From Methylobacterium sp. DB0501 (GTDB taxonomy: Bacteria > Pseudomonadota > Alphaproteobacteria > Rhizobiales > Beijerinckiaceae), in NCBI RefSeq assembly GCF_011043735.1, contig NZ_JAAKGV010000027.1:1-64000 (forward strand): 64,000 nucleotides of DNA, in the 5' to 3' direction. Each line of letters begins with the position of its first letter. Positions within the stretch are counted from its first letter, which is position 1. The translations under genes were made by a program, and so were the position numbers. Shown piece after piece: positions 18,215-29,800 of this stretch. The notes beneath the pieces are model-generated. The model made no database searches, was not told the DNA's origin, and worked only from the letters and a program-made list of their open reading frames with translations.

Positions 18215-18556
18215 ACGTCGGGTGCGATCCAGCCTAGTCCCAATCCGAGGCCCCAGCTGCGACTAGATCCGCCCCTGGCGTCGCAGTTGCTATCCGCTTT
18301 CCGCGGGGTGCCGAACGAACTCGGCGGCTGCGAGCAGACGCCGTCCAAGCATCCGCGTGCCGGTGTAGATCCCATCCGCCTGACGCCCAGCCCGCATCAG
18401 CGGCGCGGTCGAGAAGCCAGCCCGCCGCGTACGTGCCGTGGACGTCGGCCGCCGTCACCACTCCGGCCAGAGTAAAGCCGCGCGAGCACGTGAGCACGTC
18501 GCGTTCGTGCGTAGCACCGAATGCATGGGAAGGCTCGGAGGCGTGGCGCAGGCCCC
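18215..18556. other. Intergenic stretch without recognisable gene
   Basis: 342 bases between the convergent TSUP gene and the Ugp-like permease. Both strands have short open frames, but none matches a family I know or has a ribosome site. A minus-strand frame with TLAGVVTAADVHGTYAAGWL could be decayed coding sequence; this is not supported further. No clear terminator hairpin with a U-tract was seen. Confidence 0.5.
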
Positions 18557-19468
18557 TCACCGGATGCCGGCGCGCATGAAGCTTTGCATGAACTGCCGCT
18601 GGAACAGCAGGAAACCGATCAGCAGCGGCGCCGCGCTCATCAGCGTGGCGGCCGAAATCACCGCCCAGTCGACGCCCTGGTCGCCGCCGGCGAAGACTTG
18701 GAGTCCGACCGTCAGGGGGCGCGCCTCGACCGAGTTCGTGACGATCAACGGCCAGAGGAAGTTGTTCCAATGGTAGCTGACCGAGACGAGGCCATAGGCG
18801 ATGTAGACCGGCCGGGCGAGGGGGACGTAGACCCGCAGCAGGATCTGGAGTGCACCGGCGCCTTCGACCCGGGCCGCGTCGTCGAGCTCGCGCGGCACGG
18901 TCTTGAAGGTCTGACGGAGGAGGAAGATGCCGAAGGCCGAGGCGATGTAGGGCAGCGCGATGCCGGGGATCGTGTCGACGAGGTTGAGCCGGGTCATGGT
19001 ACGGTAATTCTCGACCACCAGCACATCCGGCATGATCATCAGCTGCACCAGCACGAGCGCGAAGGCGATGCCGCGTCCGGGAAAGTCGAACCGCGCGAAG
19101 GCGTAGGCCCCGAGCGTGCCGAGCACGACCTGGCAGGCGAAGATCAGCGTCACCAGCACGAAGGTGTTGAGGAAGTAGCGCGCGAAGGGCGCCGCGTCCC
19201 AGGCCCGGTAGAAGTTCTCCAGGGTCAGGGGGGCGTCGAGGCGCAGGCGGGTCGTGGCGTCCGGCGCGTGGAAGGCGGCCCAGGCGGCGAAGAGCAGCGG
19301 CGCGATCCAGATGAGCGCGAGCAGGCCGGCGCCGGCGCCCTCGATCAGGCGCCAGATCCCGCGCGGGGCGTAGGGGTCGCTGCGCGCGGGCGCCTTGCTG
19401 CGGGCTGCTGGCGGAGCCGCGACGGACGGCGCCAGGGGCGCGAGCGTGAGGTCGGCCGGGCTGCTCAT
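18557..19468 (-). CDS. ugpE: ABC sugar/glycerol-phosphate permease, UgpE/MalG type
   Basis: 303 residues with six membrane segments after a Pro/Ala-rich N-terminal tail. The cytoplasmic EAA loop is seen as ELDDAARVEGAGALQILLRV near residue 200, the contact to the ATPase. The C-terminal FQRQFMQSFMRAGIR is close to the FQR.F..GL..GA.K ending of MalG/UgpE proteins. It overlaps the partner permease by 4 bases. With a UgpB-like binding protein, a UgpC-like ATPase, a GlpR-type regulator and a glycerophosphodiesterase nearby, glycerol-3-phosphate or glycerophosphodiester import is the favoured role. Confidence 0.85.
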   Translation of the reverse strand: MSSPADLTLAPLAPSVAAPPAARSKAPARSDPYAPRGIWRLIEGAGAGLLALIWIAPLLFAAWAAFHAPDATTRLRLDAPLTLENFYRAWDAAPFARYFLNTFVLVTLIFACQVVLGTLGAYAFARFDFPGRGIAFALVLVQLMIMPDVLVVENYRTMTRLNLVDTIPGIALPYIASAFGIFLLRQTFKTVPRELDDAARVEGAGALQILLRVYVPLARPVYIAYGLVSVSYHWNNFLWPLIVTNSVEARPLTVGLQVFAGGDQGVDWAVISAATLMSAAPLLIGFLLFQRQFMQSFMRAGIR

Positions 19469-20343
19469 TGGTAATGAACCTTGCGCTCAAGCCAGCCGTA
19501 CTGGACCAGGGCCACGACCGCGAGGAGCGCGATCAGGACGAGGGTCAGTGCGGCGGCGTAGGACGTGTCCCAGAACGTGAAGCCGACCTGGTAGATGTGG
19601 AAGAGCAACAGCGAGGTCGCGTTGTCCGGCCCGCCCCGGGTCATCACGATGATCAGGTCGGCGGTCCGGAAGGCGTTGATGACGGCGTTGATCAGGACGA
19701 ACAGCGTCGTCGGCATCAGGAGCGGGAGCTGTACCCGGCGACAATAGGTCCAGCGCGAGGCGCCCTCGAGGGCGGCCGCCTCGGCCAGGACCGGCGGGAT
19801 CGCCTGGAGCGCCGCGAGATAGAAGATCATGAAGAAGCCGGCCTCCTTCCACACCGCCACCAGCGTCACCGCCGCCAGCGCCGTGTCGGCGGAGCCGAGC
19901 CAGTTGTGCGAGGGAAAGCCCAGGGCGCCGGTGATCTGCTCCAGCAATCCGTATTGCGGCGTGTAGAAGAACAGCCAGATGTTGCCCGCCGCGATCATCG
20001 GCAGGATCGTCGGGGTGAAATAGGCCATGCGGGCGAAGGTGCGCCCGGGGATGCGGTCGTTGACCCAGACCGCCATCAGGAGGGCGAGCCCGATCGACAG
20101 CGGGATCGTGGCGGCGGCGAACCACAGGTTGTTGGTGAGCGACTGCCAGAAGACCGGGTCGGCCCACATCTGCTCGAAATTGGCGGCGCCGACGAAGTGC
20201 GAGGGCCGGCGCGGCCGCGCCGTCGAGGTGACGCTCTCGAACAGGCTCGCCAGGGCCGGCCAATGGGTGAAGGCGACGAGCAGGAGCATCGCCGGCATGA
20301 GCAGCAGCCAGCCCTGAAGGGCGGCGGAGACGCGGCGGGTCAT
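19465..20343 (-). CDS. ugpA: ABC sugar/glycerol-phosphate permease, UgpA/MalF type
   Basis: 292-residue inner-membrane subunit, start MTRRVSAALQGWLLLMPAML. Six membrane segments are predicted. The EAA loop is LAEAAALEGASRWTYCRRVQ near residue 190. FVGAANFEQMWADPVFWQSL resembles the periplasmic segment that precedes the conserved domain in UgpA-type proteins. It lies between the binding-protein gene and ugpE, which it overlaps by 4 bases. It should form the heterodimeric channel with UgpE. Confidence 0.86.
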   Translation of the reverse strand: MTRRVSAALQGWLLLMPAMLLLVAFTHWPALASLFESVTSTARPRRPSHFVGAANFEQMWADPVFWQSLTNNLWFAAATIPLSIGLALLMAVWVNDRIPGRTFARMAYFTPTILPMIAAGNIWLFFYTPQYGLLEQITGALGFPSHNWLGSADTALAAVTLVAVWKEAGFFMIFYLAALQAIPPVLAEAAALEGASRWTYCRRVQLPLLMPTTLFVLINAVINAFRTADLIIVMTRGGPDNATSLLLFHIYQVGFTFWDTSYAAALTLVLIALLAVVALVQYGWLERKVHYQ

Positions 20344-20405
20344 CGATCGGTCCGGGAGGAAGGGGAGGGGCCCGGACGGCGCGTGGCCATCCGGGCCCGA
20401 AGGGG

Positions 20406-21716
20406 TCAGCGGTAGGACTTCAGGATGCGCTCGGCATCGGCCTGCGCGTCCTTGAGCGCCTTCTCGGGCGTCTTCGAGCCGAGGAGCGCCGCCTGGATGC
20501 TGTCGTTGAGCGCCTTCGTCACGCGCTGGTTCTCGTGCGTCGACAGCTCGGCCACCGCGTAGGCGAGCTGGTCGCGGGCGACCGCCGCCGGCGGGAAGCC
20601 AGCCAGGTAGTCCTTCATCAGCCTGGTGTCGTAGGCCGCGTGGCTGACGCCGACATAGCCGGTGTCGATGCTCCACTGCGCCGCCCGCTCGGGCTGCGTC
20701 ATCCACTTGGCGAAGCGGAAGGCCGCCTCCTGCTGGGCCGGCGTGGCCTTCTTCGAGATGGTGAAGTTGCCCCCGCCGGTCGGGCTGCCGCGGCGCTTCT
20801 GCGCCGGCAGCATCGCGACCCCGAACTCGAACTTGGCGTTGTTGCGCACGTTCGTCAGGTTGCCAGTGGTGGTCCACATCATCGCGGTCTTGCGCTCGAA
20901 GAAGTCCTTCGGCGTGGTGGCCCACTCGACGACGCCCGGCGCGAGGACCTTCCGCTTCTGCGCGAGATCGACCCAGTATTGCAGGCCCTCGACGACGCCC
21001 GGCTTGTCGAAATAGGTGCGGTCGCCGTCCTGGCTCGCCAGCACGTCGCCAGCCTCGATCGCCAGCGCCTGGAGCATCCAGTAGGGGAAGCCCGAGGAGG
21101 GGATCTGCGTGCCCCATTGCGTGGTGTTGCCGGCGCCGTCGCGCTTGGTGAGCTTCTCCGCGAAGGCGGTGTGCTCGGCCCAGGTCGCGGGCGCCGTCTC
21201 GGGGTCGAGGCCGGCCTCGCGGAACAGGTCCTTGTTCCAGTACAGCACGATGGTCGAGCGCTGGAACGGGATGCCCCAGGTCTGGCCGCCGATCTGCCCG
21301 TTCAGCAAGAAGGCCGGGAAGAAGTCCTTCAGCCAGGCCTTGTCCTCCGCCGACTTGACAAACCCGTCGACCGGGACGATCGCCTCCTCGTCGATCAGCG
21401 TGAAGGTATCGGTGGAGAGCAGCACGGACAGCGTCGGCGGCGTACCGCTCTTATGCGCGGTCAGCACCTTGACCAGCGTGTCCTGGTAGGTCCCGGCATA
21501 GACCGGGGTGACCTTGACGTCCGGGTTCTCCTTGGAGAAGGCGGCGGCGTAGCCGTCGATCACCTTGGTGATCGGGCCGCCGACCGCCACCGGATAGAAG
21601 AAGCTGACCTCGGTCGGCCCGCCCTGGGCCAGGGCCGGCCGGGCGAGGCCGGTCGTCGCCAGGCCTGCGCCAGCCACCAAGGCCGCGCCGCCCGCCAGGA
21701 ATTGTCGCCTGTCCAT
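20406..21716 (-). CDS. ugpB: ABC extracellular solute-binding protein, UgpB-like
   Basis: 436 residues, family 1 binding-protein fold. The N-terminus MDRRQFLAGGAALVAGAGLA is a Tat-like signal (twin Arg in DRRQFL), with cleavage expected after ALA near residue 30. Family features include FSKENPDVKVTPVYAGTYQD, WGIPFQRSTIVLYWNKDLF and FAKWMTQPERAAQWS. The length matches UgpB (about 438 residues). It lies between the permease and ATPase genes on the same strand. Maltose-type sugar binding is an alternative, but the GlpR/GDPD context favours a glycerol-phosphate ligand. Confidence 0.83.
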   Translation of the reverse strand: MDRRQFLAGGAALVAGAGLATTGLARPALAQGGPTEVSFFYPVAVGGPITKVIDGYAAAFSKENPDVKVTPVYAGTYQDTLVKVLTAHKSGTPPTLSVLLSTDTFTLIDEEAIVPVDGFVKSAEDKAWLKDFFPAFLLNGQIGGQTWGIPFQRSTIVLYWNKDLFREAGLDPETAPATWAEHTAFAEKLTKRDGAGNTTQWGTQIPSSGFPYWMLQALAIEAGDVLASQDGDRTYFDKPGVVEGLQYWVDLAQKRKVLAPGVVEWATTPKDFFERKTAMMWTTTGNLTNVRNNAKFEFGVAMLPAQKRRGSPTGGGNFTISKKATPAQQEAAFRFAKWMTQPERAAQWSIDTGYVGVSHAAYDTRLMKDYLAGFPPAAVARDQLAYAVAELSTHENQRVTKALNDSIQAALLGSKTPEKALKDAQADAERILKSYR

Positions 21717-21790
21717 CGTGCTCTCCAAGCTCGGATCGTCGTTCGGGCGCGGGGCCGCCCGTTTTGTCCGTCGCGGTCCGCGACCGGATT

Positions 21791-22855
<1,065 letters not shown>

Positions 22856-22885
22856 GGGGAGACGTTCTAGGAGCGCGGTGTGACA

Positions 22886-22895
22886 TTCATATGAA
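22886..22895. promoter_or_regulatory. Palindrome in divergent ugp/deoR promoter region
   Basis: ttcatatgaa is a perfect 10-base palindrome in the 119-base gap between the ATPase and DeoR-type genes. It is flanked by two tgtca-type half sites (tgtgacat at 22879 and gtgtcata at 22935). DeoR/GlpR repressors bind such AT-centred dyads, so it may be the operator, but this is unproven. Confidence 0.35.
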
Positions 22896-22974
22896 GCGCG
22901 AATGATCTCGCATTCGGCGAGGGAGCCCGGCTAAGTGTCATAGTTACGTCATTCGAGCGTGGTTGGAGGGGAAT

Positions 22975-23790
22975 ATGAATATCAACGAACTTCAAATGAG
23001 CGTCGGCGGTGGATCCGAGGCCCGCCAGAGCGCCATCACCGAGATGCTGCGCAGCCGCGACTTCATCACGGTCGAGGAGCTGGCCGAGCGCTTCGCCGTT
23101 GCGACCCAGACCATCCGGCGCGACCTCGGTGCGCTCTGCGACAGCGGGATCGCCCGGCGGCGTCACGGCGGCGTCGAGCGGGTGCGGCTCGACAAGAACC
23201 TCTCGTTCGGGGATCGCCGCGTGCTGAACCGGGACGCCAAGCAGAGCATCGCCGCTGCCGTCGCGGCCCGGGTGCGGGACGGCGAATCCGTCGCCCTCGG
23301 CATCGGCACCACGCCGCAATGCGTCGCCGAGGCGCTGCTCGGCCACAAGCGGCTCAAGATCGTCACCAACAACCTGCCGCTCGCCCTGATCGTCGGCCAG
23401 AATTCGGACTTCGCCCTGTCGATCGCCGGCGGCGCGGTGCGCGGGGGCGACCTCGACGTGTGCAGCCCGGCCTTCTTCACGACCTACAAGGTCGACGTCG
23501 CGATCTTCGGCGTCGCCGGGGTCGATCCCGACGGCTCGCTGCTCGACTTCTCGGAGGAGGAGGTGCGGGTGCGCGAGGCGATGCTGCGCAACTGCCGCCG
23601 CTCCTACCTGGTGGTCGATTCCTCGAAGTTCGCCCGCCCCGCCCACGTGCATGGCGGGCGCATCGAGGACGTGACGGCCCTGTTCTGCGAGGCCGAACCG
23701 CCGGCCGGCATCCGCCGGATCCTCGACCTGTCCGGCGTCGAATTCGTCCGGTGCCCGGTGGCGCCGCCGCTCTCCGTCGGCCTTGGCTGA
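22975..23790 (+). CDS. DeoR/GlpR-family transcriptional regulator
   Basis: 271 residues. An N-terminal DeoR HTH (ITVEELAERFAVATQTIRRD, about residues 35-55) is followed by the sugar-phosphate sensor (DeoRC) domain: GIGTTPQCVAEALLG, IVTNNLPLALIVG and GVAGVDPDGSLLDFSEEEV. The ATG at 22975 has a GGAGGGG site; the open frame extends further upstream but without support. Divergent placement from ugpC and only 41 bases before the GDPD-RTX gene suggests that it controls both in response to glycerol-3-phosphate or a related phosphate ester, as GlpR does. Confidence 0.9.
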   Translation: MNINELQMSVGGGSEARQSAITEMLRSRDFITVEELAERFAVATQTIRRDLGALCDSGIARRRHGGVERVRLDKNLSFGDRRVLNRDAKQSIAAAVAARVRDGESVALGIGTTPQCVAEALLGHKRLKIVTNNLPLALIVGQNSDFALSIAGGAVRGGDLDVCSPAFFTTYKVDVAIFGVAGVDPDGSLLDFSEEEVRVREAMLRNCRRSYLVVDSSKFARPAHVHGGRIEDVTALFCEAEPPAGIRRILDLSGVEFVRCPVAPPLSVGLG

Positions 23791-23831
23791 GGCGGACATC
23801 CCCGCGAACACGAAACCCCGGAGAACCGCCC

Positions 23832-26800
23832 ATGTCCGACAGCCTCACCCTCTACGGCCACCGCGGCGGCGGCGCGCCGTATGCCGATGCCACGGTCGCG
23901 AACTTCACCTGGGGCGTCAACTGGGGTGCCGACTTCGTCGAGCCGGACCTCTTCCTGACCAAGGACGGCGTTCTCGTGGCGAGCCACGACGACGCGCCGG
24001 GCGGCTTTGCCAACCTGACCTACGCCCAGGCGCTCGCCGCCGATCCGGCCTTGCTGACCCTCGGCCAGCTCCTCGACTTCGTCCGGGACGCCTCGATCGC
24101 CACCGGCCGCGACATCGGCCTCATTCCCGAACTGAAGGACCAGAGCGCCGCGGCGGCCGAGGCGCTGGTCCGGACCCTAGTCGCCCGCGACTTCTCCGAT
24201 CCCGCCCGGGTGGTGATCCAGAGCTTCGGTTCCGCCAACCTGACGCTCCTGCACGACACGATCATGCCGCGCTACGGCGTCGACCTGCCGCTGCTCCGGC
24301 TCGTCACGTCGCTCTCCGGCTCCGCCGACACGCTGGCCGGGATCGCGGCTTACGCGGACATCATCGCGCCGCCCATCGGCTCCCTCACCGCCGCCAAGGT
24401 CGAGGCGGCGCATGCGGCGGGTCTCAAGGTCGCTGCCTGGACCATCGAGGGCGCGCAATCCGACCTCCAGGCGCTGATCCGGCTCGGGGTCGACGGCGTG
24501 TTCGAGGACAACACGCGCTTGGCCCGGAGCGGGCTCGGGGCGATCCAGGGCGCCAGCGTCGTCTACGGCACCCCCGGCTGGGACGTGGTGTCGGGGGCCG
24601 GCAACCTCCAGGTCTATGCCATGGATGGCGACGACATCGTGCGGGCCGGGGGCGGCGACGACACGGTCTACGGCGACGGCGGCAACGACCTGCTGTTCGG
24701 GGGCGAGGGCGACGACCGGCTCTTCGGCGGCGGGGGCTCCGATTTCCTGGCCGGCGACGCCGGCACCAACGTGCTCGTCGGGGGCGCCGGCAACGACGTG
24801 GTGGTGGCGACGGGGCAGGGGGACGAGATCCGGTTCCGCCCCGGCGACGGCATCGATCTCGCCGTCGTGACCGACACGACGACGATCCGGCTCGACAGCA
24901 TCGTGGCGAGCGACCTGACCGTCACGGCGATGGACGGCGACCTGATCCTCCGCAGCACCGTCGACACGAGCGGCAATCCCAACCTCCCGCACGGCACCGA
25001 CGCGCTGGTGATCCGGGGCGGGGCCGATTCCACCCATCGCCCCGCCGCGATCCGCTTCGCCGACGGGACGACGTGGAGCGGCACCGAGCTTGCCGCGAAG
25101 GCCGTGAGCGGGACCGACGCCGCGGTGGCGGCGGTCCTGCCCGGCCTCGCCTCGGTGCTGGCGCGGGCGCCGGCCCTGGCGCTGCCGTCGACGGTGGCCC
25201 TCGGCACCGACATGGCGGCCGGCAACACTCTCGGCAGCGGCATCCTCGCGCAGGACCTCGCCGGGATCGAGACCGGGGCGGCCTATCGGCTCGCCTTCTC
25301 CCTCGGCGAGGGCACGGGGCACGCCGGCGTCACCGTGCGGTGGGGCGGCGAGGTGGTGTATGCGGGCGCGCCGGACGGCCCGGCGGGCGAGGTCCGGGTC
25401 ATCCTCCTCGGCGGGGCCGGCGACGGCTCGAACCGGCTGGTGTTCTCGGGCCACGATGCGACAGGGCAGGATCAGGGGACGTTCGACGCGGGCTTGAGCG
25501 CGGTGCGCGTCGTCAAGCTCGCCGATCCCGGCGTGCCGGTGCCGGACAACCACGCCCCCGTGGCGGAGGCACAAGAAATCGCCGTCAGCCGGGATTTCTC
25601 GTTCACCGGCCGCATCCGGGCCAGCGACGCGGACGGCGATTCCCTCGCTTATGGCCTCGGCGAAGGCCCGCGCCACGGCGCGGTCACGCTCAACCCCAAC
25701 GGTATCTACACCTATCGGCCGGAGGCCGGCTTCACCGGCACGGACGGCTTCCGCGTCCTGGTCAATGACGGCCATGGCGGCGTCGCCGAGGCCACCGTCG
25801 GCCTTGACGTCAAGCCGGGGATCCAGCTCGGCACCGACCTCGTGGTCAACGGCAGCTTCGAGGACCTGTCCCAGTCCAGCGGCAATACCGGCACCGGCGA
25901 CTGGGGCTACCGCAACCCCACCGGCACGCTCGCCGGCTGGAGCGAGGCCAACCGCACCCGCATCGAGCAGCATTGGGACACGGCGAACGGCGTGACCGCC
26001 CGGGACGGCCGCGTCTGGGTCGATCTGAACGGCTACAACACCAACACCGACATCGCCCAGGCCGTCGCCCATGTCGAGGCCGGCGCCACCTACCAGCTCA
26101 GCTTCGCACTCGCCGATGCCGATGCCACGCTCAAGGACGATGCGGTCGCGGTCTATTGGGGCGGCGAGCTGGTCTGGCAGGGCGCCCCGCCGCAGAGTGG
26201 CGGTGCCTGGCAACCCATCAGTGTCCGGGTGGTGGGCGGGGCCGGCGACGGCTCCGACACCCTGCGCTTCGCCGGCCGCCAACCCAACCCGGCCGTCACC
26301 ACCTTCGGGGCGGCGCTCGACGACGTGCGCCTCGTCAAGATCGCCGAACCCGGCGCGGCCCCATCCGACAACCACGCGCCGGTCGCCAATGACGGCAGCG
26401 CCGAGGGCGTGGCCGGCACCGTCATCGTCGGCCGGTTGCAGGCGACCGACCCGGACGGCGACACGCCCCTGACCTTCGGCCTCGGTCGTGACGCCGCCCA
26501 CGGCGACGTCGTGGTCGCGCGGGACGGCAGCTTCCGCTACGTGCCAACCGTGGGCTTCAGCGGCAGCGACGCCTTCACTTTCACGGTGAGCGACGGCCAT
26601 GGCGGTACGGCGACCGCGACCCAGCGCCTGACGATCGACCGGCGCACCAACCTCCTGATCAACGGCAGCTTCGACGACGTGACCGGCGCCCTCGGGACCG
26701 GCGGCACCGGCCGGATCGCCGGATCGGCCGGCACGGTGACGGTCTCGGGCTGGGCCGACCTCGCCGGCCGCCCGATCGAGCTGCACGGCACCAAGGCGGC

Positions 26801-29800
26801 CTCGTCCGAGAACCGGATCGATCCGGCCGAGGGGTCTTACGCCGTCGATCTCAACAGTGGCGGCGCCAATGCCCAGCTCGCCCAGAGCGTCGCCGGGATC
26901 ACTGCCGGCACGACCTACGCGCTGAGCGTCTCGGTCGCCAACACCGCGACCACCGCCAGCGACCCGCTCACCATCTCCTGGGGTGGCCAGACCGTCTGGA
27001 CCGGCACGCCGCCGAACATCCTCAACAGCGCCTACCCGACCAAGCCGGTCTGGCAGACGATCACCCTCGACCTGGTCGGCGGGGCCGGCGACGGCACGAA
27101 CCAGCTCGTGATCCAGGGCGCGCAGACCGGGACCGCGCTGACCGGCGGCCAGGGCGCGGCGATCGACGCGATCTCGCTGGTGGCGATCGAGGCCCACCCG
27201 AACCTGATCCGCAACGGCAGCTTCGACGACCTGACCGGCGCCAACAACCCGGGCAGCTGGGGCTACCGCAACGACAGCGGGGCCAGCCCGGGCAGCATCG
27301 CCGGCTGGACCGACCTCAGCCGATACAAGCGGATCGAGGTTCACGGGCCGCGCGCCCTCGACAGCGCGAACAATCCCGTCGATGCCCTCGACGGCAACTA
27401 CTACGTCGACCTCGTCGGCGGCACCACCGGCAGCAACATCCGCCTCGCCCAGACCGTCGCGGGGGTGCAGGCGGGCCAGACCTACGACCTGACCTTCTCG
27501 ATCGCCGATGGCGATCCCGGGCGCAGCGACGACGGCGTCACCGTGTTCTGGGGCGGGGCGCTCGTCTACAGCACCTCCCCGGGCTTCGATCCAGGCACCG
27601 GCACGATCAGGGCGGGCGCGAGCGCGGGCCAGCCGGCGCCCGCCGCCGGACAGACCTGGCAGACGGTCACCGTGCAGGTCGTGGGCGGCGCGACCGCCTC
27701 CGGCGGCACCGCCAACCAGCTCGTCTTCCAGAGCACCGGCAACGCGGCCTCCGGCGACCTCAACGGCGTCGAACTCGACGCGGTGTCCCTGCGGCTGCGC
27801 AACACCGCGCCGGTCGTCACCTCTGGCCTGCAGGCCGGCACGGTGACCGAATGGGCGGACGGCAGCGCCGCGCCGCACGTGGTGAGCGGCGCCGTGACCG
27901 TCGCGGATCCCGATGCGGGCGATATCCTGGTGGCGCGGGCCACCCCGCGCGGGGCCGATTATCTCGGTGCCTTCACGCTCGACGACGGCGCCCTCGCGGG
28001 TGGGACGATCGGCTGGACCTTCTCGGTCGAGGACGGCGCGATCGACGGCCTCGCCGCCGGGCAGGTCCTGGTCCAGACCTACGACATCGCGATCGATGAC
28101 CGCCATGGCGGAACGGCGACGCAGCCGGTGACCGTGACCCTCACCGGGACCAACGACGCCCCGGCCGTCACCGTCCGGGACGGGGACAGCGCCGGCCCGG
28201 CGGACCCGCTCGTCGAGGCCGATGACGGGCTCTCGGCGTCCGGCACCCTGACGGTGACCGATCCCGACCTCGCCGACCCGGTGACGGCCGCCGTCTCGGG
28301 CGTGATCGCGACCGGGCCGCGGGGCGGCCTCACCGACGCGGAACTCCTGGGATACCTCTCGGTGACCCCGGGCACCGTCATCGACGACGCCCACACCACC
28401 GGCCCGCTGGACTGGCGCTTCGATTCCGGGCTCCAGGCCTTTGACTTCCTCGCCGACGGGGAAGAACTCGACCTGTCCTACCGAATCACCCCGGATGACG
28501 GTCACGCCCCGACGGGGACCGGCGACGGCACGGTGACGATCCGGATCATCGGCAGCAACGACGCGCCGGTGCTGGCCGCCGATGCGGGTGGCCACGCGAT
28601 GACCGAAATCGCCGGCAGCACCGAAGGGGACGCCATCCTGAGAGCGGCGGCGAGCCTCGCCTTCACGGATGCCGACCTGAGCGACGCGCACATGGCCGGC
28701 GTCGCGCTGACCGGGGTGGCGTGGTCGGGCGGCGACCTCCCTGCCGGCCTGAGGGCGGCCCTCGCAGATGCCGTGACGGCGCGCTTGACCGAGGGGAGCG
28801 GCCGCGTCGCGATCGACTTCGCCCTCGCCGATCGTCTCGCCGACGGCCTTGGCGCCGGCGAGACCCTAACGGCAACTTATGCGGCGAGCGTCACAGACGA
28901 TGCCGGCGCGGTCGCGACGCAGCCGGTCGCCTTCACCGTCACCGGCACCAACGACGCCCCGGTGGTCGATCAGGCGCGCTCGCTGATCGCCGGGGTGGTG
29001 ACAGAGCAGAGGGGCCGGACCGGCAGCAGCGTCCTCAATGGTACGGCTGGCCGGATCGTCTTCGAGGACGCCGATCTCGGCGACCGGCCCACCGCCGCGA
29101 TCACCGGACAGACCCTCGCCTACGCGGATGCGGCGGGGGCGGGCCGGGAGCTGACGGCCGCCCAGGCGGCGGCCATTACCTCGGCCTTCAGCCTCGTCAC
29201 CGGATCCGCGGAGCAGCAGGCCGGCGCGGTCGACTGGCGCTTCGGCCTGCCCGACGAGGCGATCGACGGCCTTGGCGCCGGCGAGCGGGTCACCCTGGTT
29301 TCGACGATCGGCATCGACGATCACCACGGTGGGCGGGCCAGCCAAGCCGTGACGGTGACGCTGATCGGCCAGAACGACGCGCCCACGGCGCAAGGGGACA
29401 TCGCCGGGTTGAGGTCCCTCGGCCGTCTCGTGATCGGTGCGGACAGGGGCGTGCTCGCCAACGACTGGGACGTGGATGCCCACGATACCTTGTCGGTCAC
29501 GACGGTCCGCGGCGCCCGCGGCGCGGCCGCGCTCGCCCCCGGTCGGGCGGCGACGATCGCCGGTGCCTATGGCACGCTGACCCTGCGCCCGGACGGCAGC
29601 TACGCCTACGAGGCCGGTTTGCGCGGTCTTCTCGCCCAGATCGTACCGCCCGGCCTCGTGCCGCTCGACAGCTTCACCTACACGGCCGATGACGGCCATG
29701 GTGGCTCCACCACCGGGTCCCTGACCATCGCGACCGCCGCCCCGGGCCAGGCCGTCGTCATGGGTACGGACGGCGATGACACCCTCGCGGCGACATCCGT

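Noticed and set aside
18234..18556. Minus-strand frame after the ugpE stop as a gene remnant
   Set aside because: No recognisable motif and no start signal; described only as intergenic sequence.
22959..23831. Upstream extension of the GDPD-RTX frame to 2421 residues
   Set aside because: The extra residues overlap the DeoR-type gene in another frame and have low-complexity composition; the ATG at 23832 begins exactly at the GDPD fold.
24650..24790. GC-rich direct repeats as possible mobile or recombination site
   Set aside because: They are the codons of RTX nonapeptides (GGxGxDxUx) in a coding frame.
24177..28691. 1504-residue open frame on the minus strand
   Set aside because: It is the antisense shadow of the GDPD-RTX gene, a common effect in GC-rich DNA. 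Its protein is low-complexity (G, R, D, V, A), has no domain or start site, and the plus strand has clear domains.
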